Source: an uncultured PS1 clade bacterium
GTDB taxonomy: Bacteria; Pseudomonadota; Alphaproteobacteria; MED-G09
NCBI GenBank assembly: GCA_902608415.1
Contig: CACLNZ010000010.1
Location: 1 to 36,687 of the forward strand
DNA: 36,687 nucleotides
Reading direction: 5' to 3'
The notes beneath the pieces were generated by a model, which ran no database searches, was not told where the DNA came from, and saw only the letters and a list, made by a program, of their open reading frames with translations. Shown here piece after piece: positions 18,502 to 28,052 of this stretch; within the stretch, counting starts at the first letter, position 1, and every line of letters starts with the position of its first letter. A program made the translations under genes and the position numbers.

Positions 18502-20133
18502 TTATCTATTATTACTTTCGAAAAGTCTTTTTGCAATCACTTGTGCTTGTATTTCTGCAGTACCTTCAAATATACTTAAGATTCGCGAATCTGCTAATAT
18601 CCTGCTTATTGGTGTTTCGCTTGCAAATCCAATCCCTCCATGAACTTGAAGAGCGCTATCAGCTGATGTCCATGCTGTTCTTGCAGCTAATAGCTTAGAC
18701 ATTCCTGCTTCCATATCACATCTTTGTCCTGTGTCTTTAATCCTTGCAGCATATAAAGTCAGTTGTCTAGCTATCATAGTTTCTGCAAACATTGCTGCTA
18801 TTTTTTCACTAATTCGTGAGAAATTTATCAACTCTTTACCAAATTGAACTCTTTCTTGTGAGTATTTTAAAGCCAAATCACAGGCATTTTGTGAAACCCC
18901 TAATGATCTAGCAGCAGTTTGTATCCTTGCAGACTCGAATGTGGACATTAATTGTCTAAACCCTTGGCCTTCTTTTTGACCCAGAAGATTGGCCGATGGC
19001 ACTTCATATCCTTCAAAGGCAATATCATATTCTTTCATTCCTCTATAGCCAATTACATTTATCTCACCGCCCTTAATATTCTGATCTGGAAATGGATTAT
19101 CTTCTGTTCCGGATGTTTTCTCGGCTAATAAAATTGATAAACCGTTATGATCCTTAATATCTTTCTTTGTCCTAACGAGCATAGTCATTAAATTTGCTCT
19201 AGCTCCATGGGTAATCCATGTTTTATTACCAGTAACTTCATAATTATTTTCATTTAATTTTGCTCTGGTTTTTAAATGAGCTAAATCAGAGCCTATATCT
19301 GGTTCAGAAAAAACAGCAGTTGGAAGTATTTCTCCTTTTGCTATTCTTGGAAGAAATTTTTTCTTTTGTTCTTCATTGCCTCCAATAAGGATAAGCTCAG
19401 CAGCAATTTCTGATCTTGTCCCTAGTGAACCTGTTCCGATCCATCCTCTTGATAATTCTTCAGAAACTATGCACATTGCAGTTTTACTTAATCCTAATCC
19501 ACCATACTCTTCTGGAATAGTTAGCCCAAAAACTCCTAATTCTGACATCTCATCTATTATATTAGAAGGGATTAATTCATCGTTTAAATGCCAATTATGA
19601 GCATTAGGAATTATTCTTTCATTAGTAAATTTAGCAAATTCTTGACGAATCTGTTCGTAGGTATCGTCCAAACCAAAATTTGGTGAAATCCCATTATTTG
19701 AATTCTTTTGAATTAATTCGCATAGTTTTTGTTTAGATACAGATAGATTTCCACTTATAAATGCTTTGGAAACTTTTTGGAATTCTTGCATCAACTTGTC
19801 ATCAATTAAAATTTCATTTGGCCTCACGGTTTCACTTTGACTCATTGGAATACCATGGATGATTTGTAAACAGAACTCACCAATACCTACTTTTGCAATT
19901 TCAGATTCATAATCTGTTAAAAGATTTTTTTCTGTTAAATCTTTTATCCAATAATATGTTGTTTCTATTGCTTTAAAATAAGTAGCATACCAGGCAAAAC
20001 CATGAAAATAATGTTGATTATTATCTGAAAATTTTTCTTCAACCGAATTACTATTCTCTCTAGCCGAGTTTAATAAATTAATACCAAAATTGGATATTTT
20101 TTCTAATTCATTTACTATTTGATCTTTATTCAT
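18502..20133 (-). CDS. mcd: Acyl-CoA dehydrogenase, probably methylsuccinyl-CoA dehydrogenase
   Basis: ACAD fold with an extra N-terminal domain of about 150 aa; 'LLAEKTSGTEDNPFPDQNIKGGEINVIGYRGMKEYDIAFEGYEV' resembles Mcd proteins; 'QVHGGIGF', 'IFEGTAEIQAQVIAKRL'. Confidence 0.8.
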   Translation of the reverse strand: MNKDQIVNELEKISNFGINLLNSARENSNSVEEKFSDNNQHYFHGFAWYATYFKAIETTYYWIKDLTEKNLLTDYESEIAKVGIGEFCLQIIHGIPMSQSETVRPNEILIDDKLMQEFQKVSKAFISGNLSVSKQKLCELIQKNSNNGISPNFGLDDTYEQIRQEFAKFTNERIIPNAHNWHLNDELIPSNIIDEMSELGVFGLTIPEEYGGLGLSKTAMCIVSEELSRGWIGTGSLGTRSEIAAELILIGGNEEQKKKFLPRIAKGEILPTAVFSEPDIGSDLAHLKTRAKLNENNYEVTGNKTWITHGARANLMTMLVRTKKDIKDHNGLSILLAEKTSGTEDNPFPDQNIKGGEINVIGYRGMKEYDIAFEGYEVPSANLLGQKEGQGFRQLMSTFESARIQTAARSLGVSQNACDLALKYSQERVQFGKELINFSRISEKIAAMFAETMIARQLTLYAARIKDTGQRCDMEAGMSKLLAARTAWTSADSALQVHGGIGFASETPISRILADSRILSIFEGTAEIQAQVIAKRLFESNNR

Positions 20134-20204
20134 AATTTTTTCTCATAGAACTATTATATTATCAAAATCAAAAGAAAAAGGACTAAAAAGTCGCAGAAGA
20201 AATT

Positions 20205-21104
20205 TTATAATGGGAAAGGTTCAATTTTATTGATTTCTTTTTTTATATTTTGAACTGAGTATCCATTATTTCTATAGAACTCGATACTATTAGAATTAGA
20301 TGTTTTTGATAATTTAATACCCTCTTTATCTCTGATCAAATTATGATGAAACCATTCAGGTTCAGGGAAGTCGAAAATGATTTGTAATAAACGGTGTATT
20401 GAGGTAGCTGGGTAAATATCAAGACCTCTAGTCACAACAGTAATATTTTGTTCAAAATCATCAACGGTTACCGCTAGATGATAAGAAGTAGGTATATCTT
20501 TTCTTGCAATTATTATATCACCGTATAAATGGGGTTCTGCTAATCTTCTTCCGATGGGCTCTAGACCAACTTCATTAAAAAAGATTTCAGATTTTATTTT
20601 ATTTTGAGCATATTTAATTGCTTTTTCGATATCTAAACGCCAAGAAAAATCTTTACCACTTAACATCATACCTGATCTCTCAGCAGGAGATATATTTTTA
20701 TAGATACCCGGGTATATATATTGTCCATCTGGGTCTATTGGCCAATTTAGATGTTTAATTTTATTATTGTTTATAGTTTTTTTAATTTCTGATCGAGTAG
20801 CCCAACAAGGATAAACTAGATCTAGATCTCTAAGTTTCTTTAAATAAGTTTCATATAAGTCAAAATATTCTGACTGTCTTCTTATATTTTTTTCATCAAA
20901 TTTTAAATTTAACCAATTTAAGTCAAAAAGAATTAATTCTTCATTTTCCTTTGAGCTCCTACCGATATCTATATCTTCAATTCTAACAATAAATTCACCA
21001 CTAAATTTTTTTGCTAATTTTTCTGAAATAATTGCAGAAAAAGCGTGTCCTAAATGCAATTTCCCATTTGGACTTGGTGCAAATCTTGTTCTTTTTAATG
21101 TCAT
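20205..21104 (-). CDS. gluQRS: Glutamyl-Q tRNA(Asp) synthetase
   Basis: 'TRFAPSPNGKLHLGHAFSA' class I HIGH motif; short form without an anticodon-binding domain; 'GIKLSKTSNS' KMSKS-like. Confidence 0.92.
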   Translation of the reverse strand: MTLKRTRFAPSPNGKLHLGHAFSAIISEKLAKKFSGEFIVRIEDIDIGRSSKENEELILFDLNWLNLKFDEKNIRRQSEYFDLYETYLKKLRDLDLVYPCWATRSEIKKTINNNKIKHLNWPIDPDGQYIYPGIYKNISPAERSGMMLSGKDFSWRLDIEKAIKYAQNKIKSEIFFNEVGLEPIGRRLAEPHLYGDIIIARKDIPTSYHLAVTVDDFEQNITVVTRGLDIYPATSIHRLLQIIFDFPEPEWFHHNLIRDKEGIKLSKTSNSNSIEFYRNNGYSVQNIKKEINKIEPFPL

Positions 21105-21163
21105 TATTTGTTTATTTTTATTTTAAAATTTTCTAGGATTAATTATACATTAATAGAAGATAT

Positions 21164-21733
21164 ATGAATACGACCTTAATAAATAATTCCCACCCTGATT
21201 CATGTCCTGCACTTGTTTTGAATGCAGACTATCAACCTCTTTCTTATTATCCTTTATCTTTATGGTCATGGCAGGATGCGATAAAGGCAGTTTATTTAGA
21301 TAGAGTAAATATTGTTTCTACTTATGATTTAAAAGTAAGGTCACCAAGTACTGAGATTGAAATCCCATCTGTTGTATCTCTGAAAGATTATATTAAACCA
21401 CCAGAATGGCCAGCCTTTACAAGATTTAATGTTTTTTTAAGAGATAAATTTATGTGTCAATATTGTGGTTCAAAAGAAGATCTAACTTTTGATCATTTTG
21501 TTCCAAGATCAAAAGGCGGACTTACCACATGGAGTAATGTTATTACTGCATGTTCTTCTTGCAATTTAAAGAAATCTAACAAATTACATCAAGATATCAA
21601 AATGCACCCAATTCAATTACCTTTTAAACCAAATGTTCATGAACTGCACAGGAATGGTAAAAGTTTCCCGCCTAATTATCTTCATGAAAGTTGGATGGAT
21701 TTCCTATATTGGGATATAGAATTAGAAAATTAG
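21164..21733 (+). CDS. HNH endonuclease family protein
   Basis: 'VLNADYQPLSYYPLSLWSWQDAIKAVYLDRVNIV', 'MCQYCGSKEDLTFDHFVPRSKGG...NVITACSSCNLKK'. Confidence 0.93.
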   Translation: MNTTLINNSHPDSCPALVLNADYQPLSYYPLSLWSWQDAIKAVYLDRVNIVSTYDLKVRSPSTEIEIPSVVSLKDYIKPPEWPAFTRFNVFLRDKFMCQYCGSKEDLTFDHFVPRSKGGLTTWSNVITACSSCNLKKSNKLHQDIKMHPIQLPFKPNVHELHRNGKSFPPNYLHESWMDFLYWDIELEN

Positions 21734-22263
21734 ATTTTTTCTGATATTTTTATTGCAGTTTTACAACCAATTTTAACAACATCTTTAAATATATTCATCA
21801 TAGGGGAAATTTCATCCATTTCTTCCCTAGCTATCATTTCATGCTCCACCTCTTCTGCATGAAACTCCCTAATAGAGTTTAAAAGAGATTCCTCTTCGCC
21901 AGATTGTTCTAATTCTTCAATTTGGTCGGAGTAGTGTTTATCAATAACCTCCTCAACTGCCTCTGTGCATACCATTATTGCATTTTTACCGTGAATAGCC
22001 GATAAAGCCCCTAATGAGTAACCAGCCATTTTCCAAATAGGTAACAGGGCAGTAGGTCTTATAGATTTATCTTTAATCAATCTATTAAATTCTTTGACAT
22101 GCTTTTTTTCACCTTCTGCCATTTCTTGAATGATTGATATTGTTTTTTCATCGCCAAATAAATTCAAGATATCAAGTGTACCTTTATATATTGATGTTGC
22201 TCCATGCTCTCCAGCATGATCTACTCTAATTATTTCTTCAAGACGAGCTTTATTCATTTTCAT
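21730..22263 (-). CDS. coq7: COQ7-type demethoxyubiquinone hydroxylase
   Basis: 'IRVDHAGEHGATSIYKG' and 'EFHAEEVEHEMIA' diiron ligand motifs. Confidence 0.95.
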   Translation of the reverse strand: MKMNKARLEEIIRVDHAGEHGATSIYKGTLDILNLFGDEKTISIIQEMAEGEKKHVKEFNRLIKDKSIRPTALLPIWKMAGYSLGALSAIHGKNAIMVCTEAVEEVIDKHYSDQIEELEQSGEEESLLNSIREFHAEEVEHEMIAREEMDEISPMMNIFKDVVKIGCKTAIKISEKI

Positions 22264-22714
22264 TCCTTAACAACAAAAAAGTATATATAGACATTATTAG
22301 AGATGAAATAAAGTTATACCCTGCCAAAGATATTCCAAGAAACCTAAAACTTGTTTCATTACATGGTACAAAAGACTGAATACTTTGAATATTTTCTAAT
22401 AAATTATCATGACTCTCAATTTTATTTGCACCAGCTGCGCATGTAGAGGGCCCTTCCCAAAAAGCCCATTCTATTCCAGCATGCCAACCTGCGTATGCAG
22501 CACTTCCAACAAAAAGCAAAAAGATTATGAATTTATTATAAGGATAAATTCTTTTGTTATAAAAAATTGAAACAAAGCTCAAAAAAATTATTAGATACCA
22601 TGGCCATCTTTGATAGATACATAATTGGCATGGAGTAAAACCGATATATTCCAAGTAATGTACAAAAATAATCACGCAAACTGATACAAAAAATATAAAT
22701 AAATTTGGCTTCAT
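22250..22714 (-). CDS. dsbB: DsbB-family disulfide bond formation protein
   Basis: 'GFTPCQLCIYQRWPWY', paired Cys, 4 TM segments. Confidence 0.88.
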   Translation of the reverse strand: MKPNLFIFFVSVCVIIFVHYLEYIGFTPCQLCIYQRWPWYLIIFLSFVSIFYNKRIYPYNKFIIFLLFVGSAAYAGWHAGIEWAFWEGPSTCAAGANKIESHDNLLENIQSIQSFVPCNETSFRFLGISLAGYNFISSLIMSIYTFLLLRNENE

Positions 22715-23286
22715 AAGATTATTTCAGATATTAAAATTATTATAATAATTAAGAATAGTAAAAGAGATATGTAAAAGAAATATTTACTTATAATTTTTTC
22801 TGCACTAGCACCAAGCCTGGAACTAAAATATGTAACTATAAAAAATCTTAAACCTCTTGAAAAAAAACTTGCAGTGATAAATATCAAGATTGGAAGGTTT
22901 ATGAATCCTGATCCAATAGCAGCAATTTTATAGGGAACAGGAGTAAATCCTGCAATGAAAATAAAAAGATAACCATATTCAATAATTAGATCAGTGAAAA
23001 GTTTGAATTGATTTTCTAAATTGTAGTAACTGAGTAAGGTTTGACCAATTTCATTAAAGAAATAAAGTCCAATTATATAACCAATTATTCCGCCAAGAAC
23101 AGAAAATATTGTTGTTAATAAAGTAATATAAAGGACTTTATTTTTATTAATAAGTGCAATTGGAATGATAAAAAGATCTGTCGGGATCGGAAAGAAAATA
23201 CTTTCAATAAACGAAATTAAATATAAAAATCTTGAAGAATTTTTATTTTTTACTAATTCTAATATTTTTGTATTTATTTTTTTCAT
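22711..23286 (-). CDS. YqaA/DedA (VTT) family membrane protein
   Basis: 'FIESIFFPIPTDLFIIPIAL', 'GFTPVPYKIAAIGSG' motifs. Confidence 0.88.
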   Translation of the reverse strand: MKKINTKILELVKNKNSSRFLYLISFIESIFFPIPTDLFIIPIALINKNKVLYITLLTTIFSVLGGIIGYIIGLYFFNEIGQTLLSYYNLENQFKLFTDLIIEYGYLFIFIAGFTPVPYKIAAIGSGFINLPILIFITASFFSRGLRFFIVTYFSSRLGASAEKIISKYFFYISLLLFLIIIIILISEIIL

Positions 23287-23297
23287 TTTTCCACTTT

Positions 23298-23384
23298 TGG
23301 TACGGGTGGGGAGATTTGAACTCCCACTCTGTTGCCAGAACCAGATTTTGAATCTGGCGCGTCTACCAGTTCCGCCACACCCGC
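23298..23384 (-). tRNA. tRNA-Leu (CAA), CCA encoded
   Basis: GCGGGTGTGGCGGAACTGGTAGACGCGCCAGATTCAAAATCTGG...GTTCAAATCTCCCCACCCGTACCA; anticodon loop TTCAAAA; long variable arm. Confidence 0.97.
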
Positions 23385-23500
23385 AATTTATTTAATAAAT
23401 AAGAAATTAATTTAAAAAAGCAATTTGAATATTGTCATAATAATTGCTAATTTTCTTTAAATTTTTGTTTTATTTAATTTTTTTTTTAGTATTTTAAGTT

Positions 23501-24280
23501 ATGGAAAATTTTTTTGATTATTTGAAATCATTATGGGTTAATAGAATAAAGCCTATTAAAGCATTAAAGGCTCTTAGGGCGCTTGCTGCTAATAAGGAAG
23601 ATACCGTTCAAGTCTTTCATGTAATTGATGCTTTAGGTGGTACAAATCGTAAAGCTTTTAGAGATTTCAAAAAAAGTGATGTAGGAAAAAATGTCCTTGA
23701 GAATAAAATACATTTAATTAATACATTAAAGAGAAAAGATTATTTGTCGAAGTTACCCGAAGGATCACTAGGTAAAAATTATTATAATTTTATTTATAAA
23801 GAGAAACTTACTCCCGATGAACTTGTTTCTGCTAGTGAAATAAATTTTGACCCCAATAAAACTGAAGAAGAAAATATTTTCCATACAAGATTACGTGATA
23901 TGCATGATTTATGGCATGTTACAACAGGATATGGTCGAGACTCTCTTGGCGAATTAAGTTTATTAGCTTTTACATATGCACAAGAGAAAAATAGAGGCAT
24001 TGGTGCGATTGTACTTTATGGCTACAGAATAATGGGTAAGGTCACTAGAGAATTAAATTTTAATATTGATTTACGAGATGTTGTTAAAGAAGGATATAAA
24101 TTAGGAAAAGAAGCATCATTTTGGGCATGTGCGGATTGGGAAAATCTTCTAGAAAAGCCAATAACTGAAGTAAGAACTATTCTTAAAGCAGGTAAGCCTG
24201 AGCTTTATAAAGAAGTACTGCAGGAGTTTTCTATTAAGGAAGAAAATCATTTGAGAAAAACCCCCCAAGTAGCGGCATAA
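23501..24280 (+). CDS. coq4: Coq4-family ubiquinone biosynthesis protein
   Basis: 'RLRDMHDLWHVTTGYGRDSLGELSLLAFTYAQ' HDxxH-type motif typical of Coq4. Confidence 0.9.
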   Translation: MENFFDYLKSLWVNRIKPIKALKALRALAANKEDTVQVFHVIDALGGTNRKAFRDFKKSDVGKNVLENKIHLINTLKRKDYLSKLPEGSLGKNYYNFIYKEKLTPDELVSASEINFDPNKTEEENIFHTRLRDMHDLWHVTTGYGRDSLGELSLLAFTYAQEKNRGIGAIVLYGYRIMGKVTRELNFNIDLRDVVKEGYKLGKEASFWACADWENLLEKPITEVRTILKAGKPELYKEVLQEFSIKEENHLRKTPQVAA

Positions 24281-24284
24281 ATCT

Positions 24285-24647
24285 ATGATAAATATATATG
24301 GCTTAAAAAATTGCGATAGTTGCCGAAAAGCAATTAAGTGGCTTAACGATAATAATCATACATATGAGTTTTTTGATATTAAAGTTAATCCAATAAAAAA
24401 AAGTAAAATTAAAGAATGGCTGACTGTTCATGGCATTGACAAAACTCTTAACAAGAAGAGTACAACCTGGAGACAACTTGATCAAAATCTAAAAAATGAT
24501 TTCCAATCTGATGCTTTGACAATATTAGAAAATTTCCCCACTCTTATTAAGAGACCATTTTGGGAAATAAATTCAAAGGTTTCAAAACATTTAGAACCAG
24601 GTTTTTTAGATAAGCAAAAAAAGCATTTAAAAGAATTAAAAAAGTAA
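24285..24647 (+). CDS. ArsC/Spx/YffB-family protein
   Basis: 'INIYGLKNCDSCRKAIKWLNDN..YEFFDIK', 'NKKSTTWRQLD', 'LIKRPFWE'. Confidence 0.92.
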   Translation: MINIYGLKNCDSCRKAIKWLNDNNHTYEFFDIKVNPIKKSKIKEWLTVHGIDKTLNKKSTTWRQLDQNLKNDFQSDALTILENFPTLIKRPFWEINSKVSKHLEPGFLDKQKKHLKELKK

Positions 24648-26425
24648 TGTTAACAAAAATTAAGAATGAATTAATCTATTTATCTACTCTTAGAAGAATA
24701 CTGTCGTCTTTGAAATCAATTAACAATGATGAAAGCTTAATTATAACAAAAAAAATTGTAGGTTATGCGGATAGTTCACCTGATTCTGTAGCTATATACT
24801 ATGATGATAGAGAGACTACCTATAGAGAATTAATTAATGGTGCAAATCAGTATTCACACTGGTTTCTTGATAATGGGCTGCAAAAGGGTGATGTTGTAGC
24901 ACTTCTTATGGAGAATAGGCCTGAATTCTTGATGGCTTGGATAGGAATTGCTCAGGTTGGCGGAACAACTGCATTAATTAATACAAATCTTACTGGCCAC
25001 CCTTTAAATCATTCTTTAAGTATATCTGGTGCAAGTAAAGTCATTTTAGGAAAAGAATTATTAGAAAATTTTGAAACCACAAATGACTCTATAAAAAGTA
25101 GTTTCCAAGTTTGGATAGAAGGTAGCAATAACAATTCAGAATATATTGATCTAAATGAATCTCTGAATAAGTTAGATATAACTATGCCAAATATTGACTA
25201 CGATGTTACTAATCAAGATGTTGCGCTTTATATTTATACCTCAGGAACAACTGGTGATCCTAAGGCTGCAACAATCACTCATAGAAGGTTAAGATTGATG
25301 CTTATGGGGTTTGTATCTGCTGTTCTTCCTAAAAAAACAGACAGAGTTTATAATGTATTGCCCCTTTACCATTCAGCTGGGGGGATTATTGCCGTAGGAT
25401 TGGCTTTGACAACTGGTGCATCTTTAGTATTAAAAAGAAAATTTTCAGTAAATGATTTTTGGTCTGATGTTAATAAATATAATGTAACTATATTTCAATA
25501 TATCGGAGAATTATGTAGATATTTACTCAATGCGCCCGAACACAAATTTGAGAAAAATCATAATTTAAGAATAGCAACTGGTAATGGTTTAAGGCCAGAT
25601 ATTTGGGATGATTTTAAGAATAGATTTAAAATAAAAAAAATTCTTGAATTTTATGGTGCAACAGAAGGTAATATTTCATTAATTAATTACGATGGGAAAA
25701 GTGGAGCAATAGGGAGAGTACCTAGTTATTTAAAATCAATGTTGAATATTGAAATAGTAAAATTTGATGTTGAAAAAGAAGAGCCATTAAGAGATGAAAA
25801 TGGATTCTGTATCCCTTGTGAAAATGGTGAGGTTGGAGAAGCAATTGGAGAAATCCAAATAGATGCTGCTGGATTTGATGGTTATGTAGATAAACAAGCA
25901 ACACAAAAGAAAATTTTAAGAGATGTATTTGCTAAAGATGACCAGTGGTTTAGGTCAGGAGATTTATTAAGTCGCGATAAGGATGGATATTTCTATTTTA
26001 TAGATAGAATAGGTGACACTTATAGGTGGAAGGGTGAAAATGTGGCTACATCGGAAGTGTCACATGCATTTCAAGGTTTTAGTAATATTGAAGAAGTTAA
26101 TGTTTACGGAGTTGACTTGCCTGGAAATGATGGAAGAGCTGGTATGGTTGCAATTGTAACAAAAACTGATATTGATCTCGAGAATCTATATAATCATCTA
26201 AAGAATTGTCTTCCAAGCTATGCAATGCCGGTTATTTTAAGAGTGCAGAAAGAAATTGAAATAACTGGAACTTTTAAACATAAAAAGGTTGATCTTGTAA
26301 AGGAGGGTTATAATCCTCAAGATGTTTCAGATCCCTTATTTTTTATTGATAATAAAAATAGAAATTATATTAATTTAGACACTAACCTTTATGAAAAGAT
26401 TATTAACAAAGATATAAAATTATAA
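24647..26425 (+). CDS. Long-chain acyl-CoA synthetase of the FATP/VLACS-like type
   Basis: 'YIYTSGTTGDPKAA', 'EFYGATEGNISLINYDGKSGAIGRVP', 'DRIGDTYRWKGENVATSEV'. Confidence 0.92.
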   Translation: MLTKIKNELIYLSTLRRILSSLKSINNDESLIITKKIVGYADSSPDSVAIYYDDRETTYRELINGANQYSHWFLDNGLQKGDVVALLMENRPEFLMAWIGIAQVGGTTALINTNLTGHPLNHSLSISGASKVILGKELLENFETTNDSIKSSFQVWIEGSNNNSEYIDLNESLNKLDITMPNIDYDVTNQDVALYIYTSGTTGDPKAATITHRRLRLMLMGFVSAVLPKKTDRVYNVLPLYHSAGGIIAVGLALTTGASLVLKRKFSVNDFWSDVNKYNVTIFQYIGELCRYLLNAPEHKFEKNHNLRIATGNGLRPDIWDDFKNRFKIKKILEFYGATEGNISLINYDGKSGAIGRVPSYLKSMLNIEIVKFDVEKEEPLRDENGFCIPCENGEVGEAIGEIQIDAAGFDGYVDKQATQKKILRDVFAKDDQWFRSGDLLSRDKDGYFYFIDRIGDTYRWKGENVATSEVSHAFQGFSNIEEVNVYGVDLPGNDGRAGMVAIVTKTDIDLENLYNHLKNCLPSYAMPVILRVQKEIEITGTFKHKKVDLVKEGYNPQDVSDPLFFIDNKNRNYINLDTNLYEKIINKDIKL

Positions 26426-26481
26426 TCTTTATTGACCTATCTTTTTTGCTGTTTAATAATCATCTAAAAAAGGGGTTGCAT

Positions 26482-28044
26482 ATGGATAATTTTCCAGAAA
26501 AAGATACTTTAGTCGATATTTTTAGATGGCGAGTTGAAAAAACTCCAAATGCTTTATTTAGTAAATTTCAAGAACGCGAATTGACTTATACTGACCTGGA
26601 TAATAACGCTAATAAAGTTTCTCAAGGAATTATTAATGAAGGATGTAATCCTGACTCAAGAGTAGCCTTTTTGGCAAAGAATTCAGATCATTTTTGTGAG
26701 TTTTTATATGGAACAATGAAATCCAGGACAGTTTGTGTAGGCATCAATTGGAGATTGGCTCCTCCAGAAGTATCTTATGTTTTAAATGACTCAAAAAGCG
26801 AAATATTATTTGTTGGTCCAGAATTTTATGATCTTATTAAAGAAATTAAAGATGAAATACCAACCGTAAAAAAAATAATAACTATGGAAGAATCTTCATT
26901 AGACTGGGAAGACTATGTTACTTGGAGAGATAGAAATAAAAATGAAGATCCTAATTTTAAATCAAATCCTAATGATGATATAATACAAATGTATACATCT
27001 GGTACTACTGGATACCCTAAAGGGGTTCAACTTACGAATAAAAATTTTGTAGAGGCTCAAAAAACAGTTCTTCAAGTATGGGGAAAGGATTGGCATGAGG
27101 GATCAGTAAACCTTATTTGTTCGCCTATTTTTCATGCTGCGGGAGCAAATATGGTAATTATAGGCATTGTTTTTGGTTGCACTAACATAATTATACCTGA
27201 AGTTGATCCAGAACTAATTCTAAGCTTAGTTGAAAAGGAAAAAATTGAATTAGCGTTGCTTGTGCCAGCTGTAATATTATTTCTAATTCAGCATCCTAAA
27301 GCTAAATCAACGGATTTTAGCTCATTAAGACAAATTGTATATGGTGCTTCACCAATTGCAGAAGATACTTTGCTAAAAGCTATAGATATTATGGGTTGTG
27401 ATTTTTGGCAAGTTTATGGATTAACTGAAACAACAGGATTGGGGGCTACTATGAGTCCAGAGGATCATAATCCAAAAAAAGGAAAATTACGATCCTGCGG
27501 TAAAGCTTATCCAGGAATAGATGTTAAGATTGTTGATGAAAAAGATAATGAATTACCTGTTGGAGATGTTGGAGAAATTCTTTTAAAAGGTGACATTATT
27601 ATGAAAGGGTATTGGAATAAACCTGAAGCAAATCATGAATCTATTGTTGATGGTTGGTTTTATACTGGAGATGCAGGTTATTTTGATGATGAAGGATTTC
27701 TATATATTCACGATAGAGTGAAAGATATGATTGTTTCTGGTGGTGAAAATATTTATCCAGCAGAAGTAGAAAATGCTCTTATGGCACATGAAAATATTTC
27801 TGATGCAGCGGTGATAGGTATTCCTGATGACAAATGGGGTGAAGCTGTCAAAGGTATAGTTGTTATTAATAAAGATTTAAGTGAAGCTGAAATAATTGAG
27901 TTTGCTAGAACAAGAATTGCCGGATATAAGTGTCCAAAATCAATAGATTTTATCAAAGAATTGCCAAGAAATCCTGGAGGAAAGATTTTAAGAAGAGAGT
28001 TACGGACTCCATATTGGAAAGGTAGAGATAGAAATGTCTCTTAA
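26482..28044 (+). CDS. AMP-binding acyl-CoA ligase
   Basis: 'QMYTSGTTGYPKGVQLT', 'VYGLTETTG', 'DRVKDMIVSGGENIYPAEVE', 'LPRNPGGKILRRELR'. Start ATG 26482 follows AAGGGG. Confidence 0.94.
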   Translation: MDNFPEKDTLVDIFRWRVEKTPNALFSKFQERELTYTDLDNNANKVSQGIINEGCNPDSRVAFLAKNSDHFCEFLYGTMKSRTVCVGINWRLAPPEVSYVLNDSKSEILFVGPEFYDLIKEIKDEIPTVKKIITMEESSLDWEDYVTWRDRNKNEDPNFKSNPNDDIIQMYTSGTTGYPKGVQLTNKNFVEAQKTVLQVWGKDWHEGSVNLICSPIFHAAGANMVIIGIVFGCTNIIIPEVDPELILSLVEKEKIELALLVPAVILFLIQHPKAKSTDFSSLRQIVYGASPIAEDTLLKAIDIMGCDFWQVYGLTETTGLGATMSPEDHNPKKGKLRSCGKAYPGIDVKIVDEKDNELPVGDVGEILLKGDIIMKGYWNKPEANHESIVDGWFYTGDAGYFDDEGFLYIHDRVKDMIVSGGENIYPAEVENALMAHENISDAAVIGIPDDKWGEAVKGIVVINKDLSEAEIIEFARTRIAGYKCPKSIDFIKELPRNPGGKILRRELRTPYWKGRDRNVS

Positions 28045-28052
28045 TTCTAGAT

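Noticed and set aside
23165-23395. 76-aa plus-strand ORF spanning tRNA-Leu
   Set aside because: Overlaps the tRNA antisense ('VGRFELPLCCQNQILNLARLPVPPHPQ' is the usual spurious translation of an antisense tRNA-Leu).
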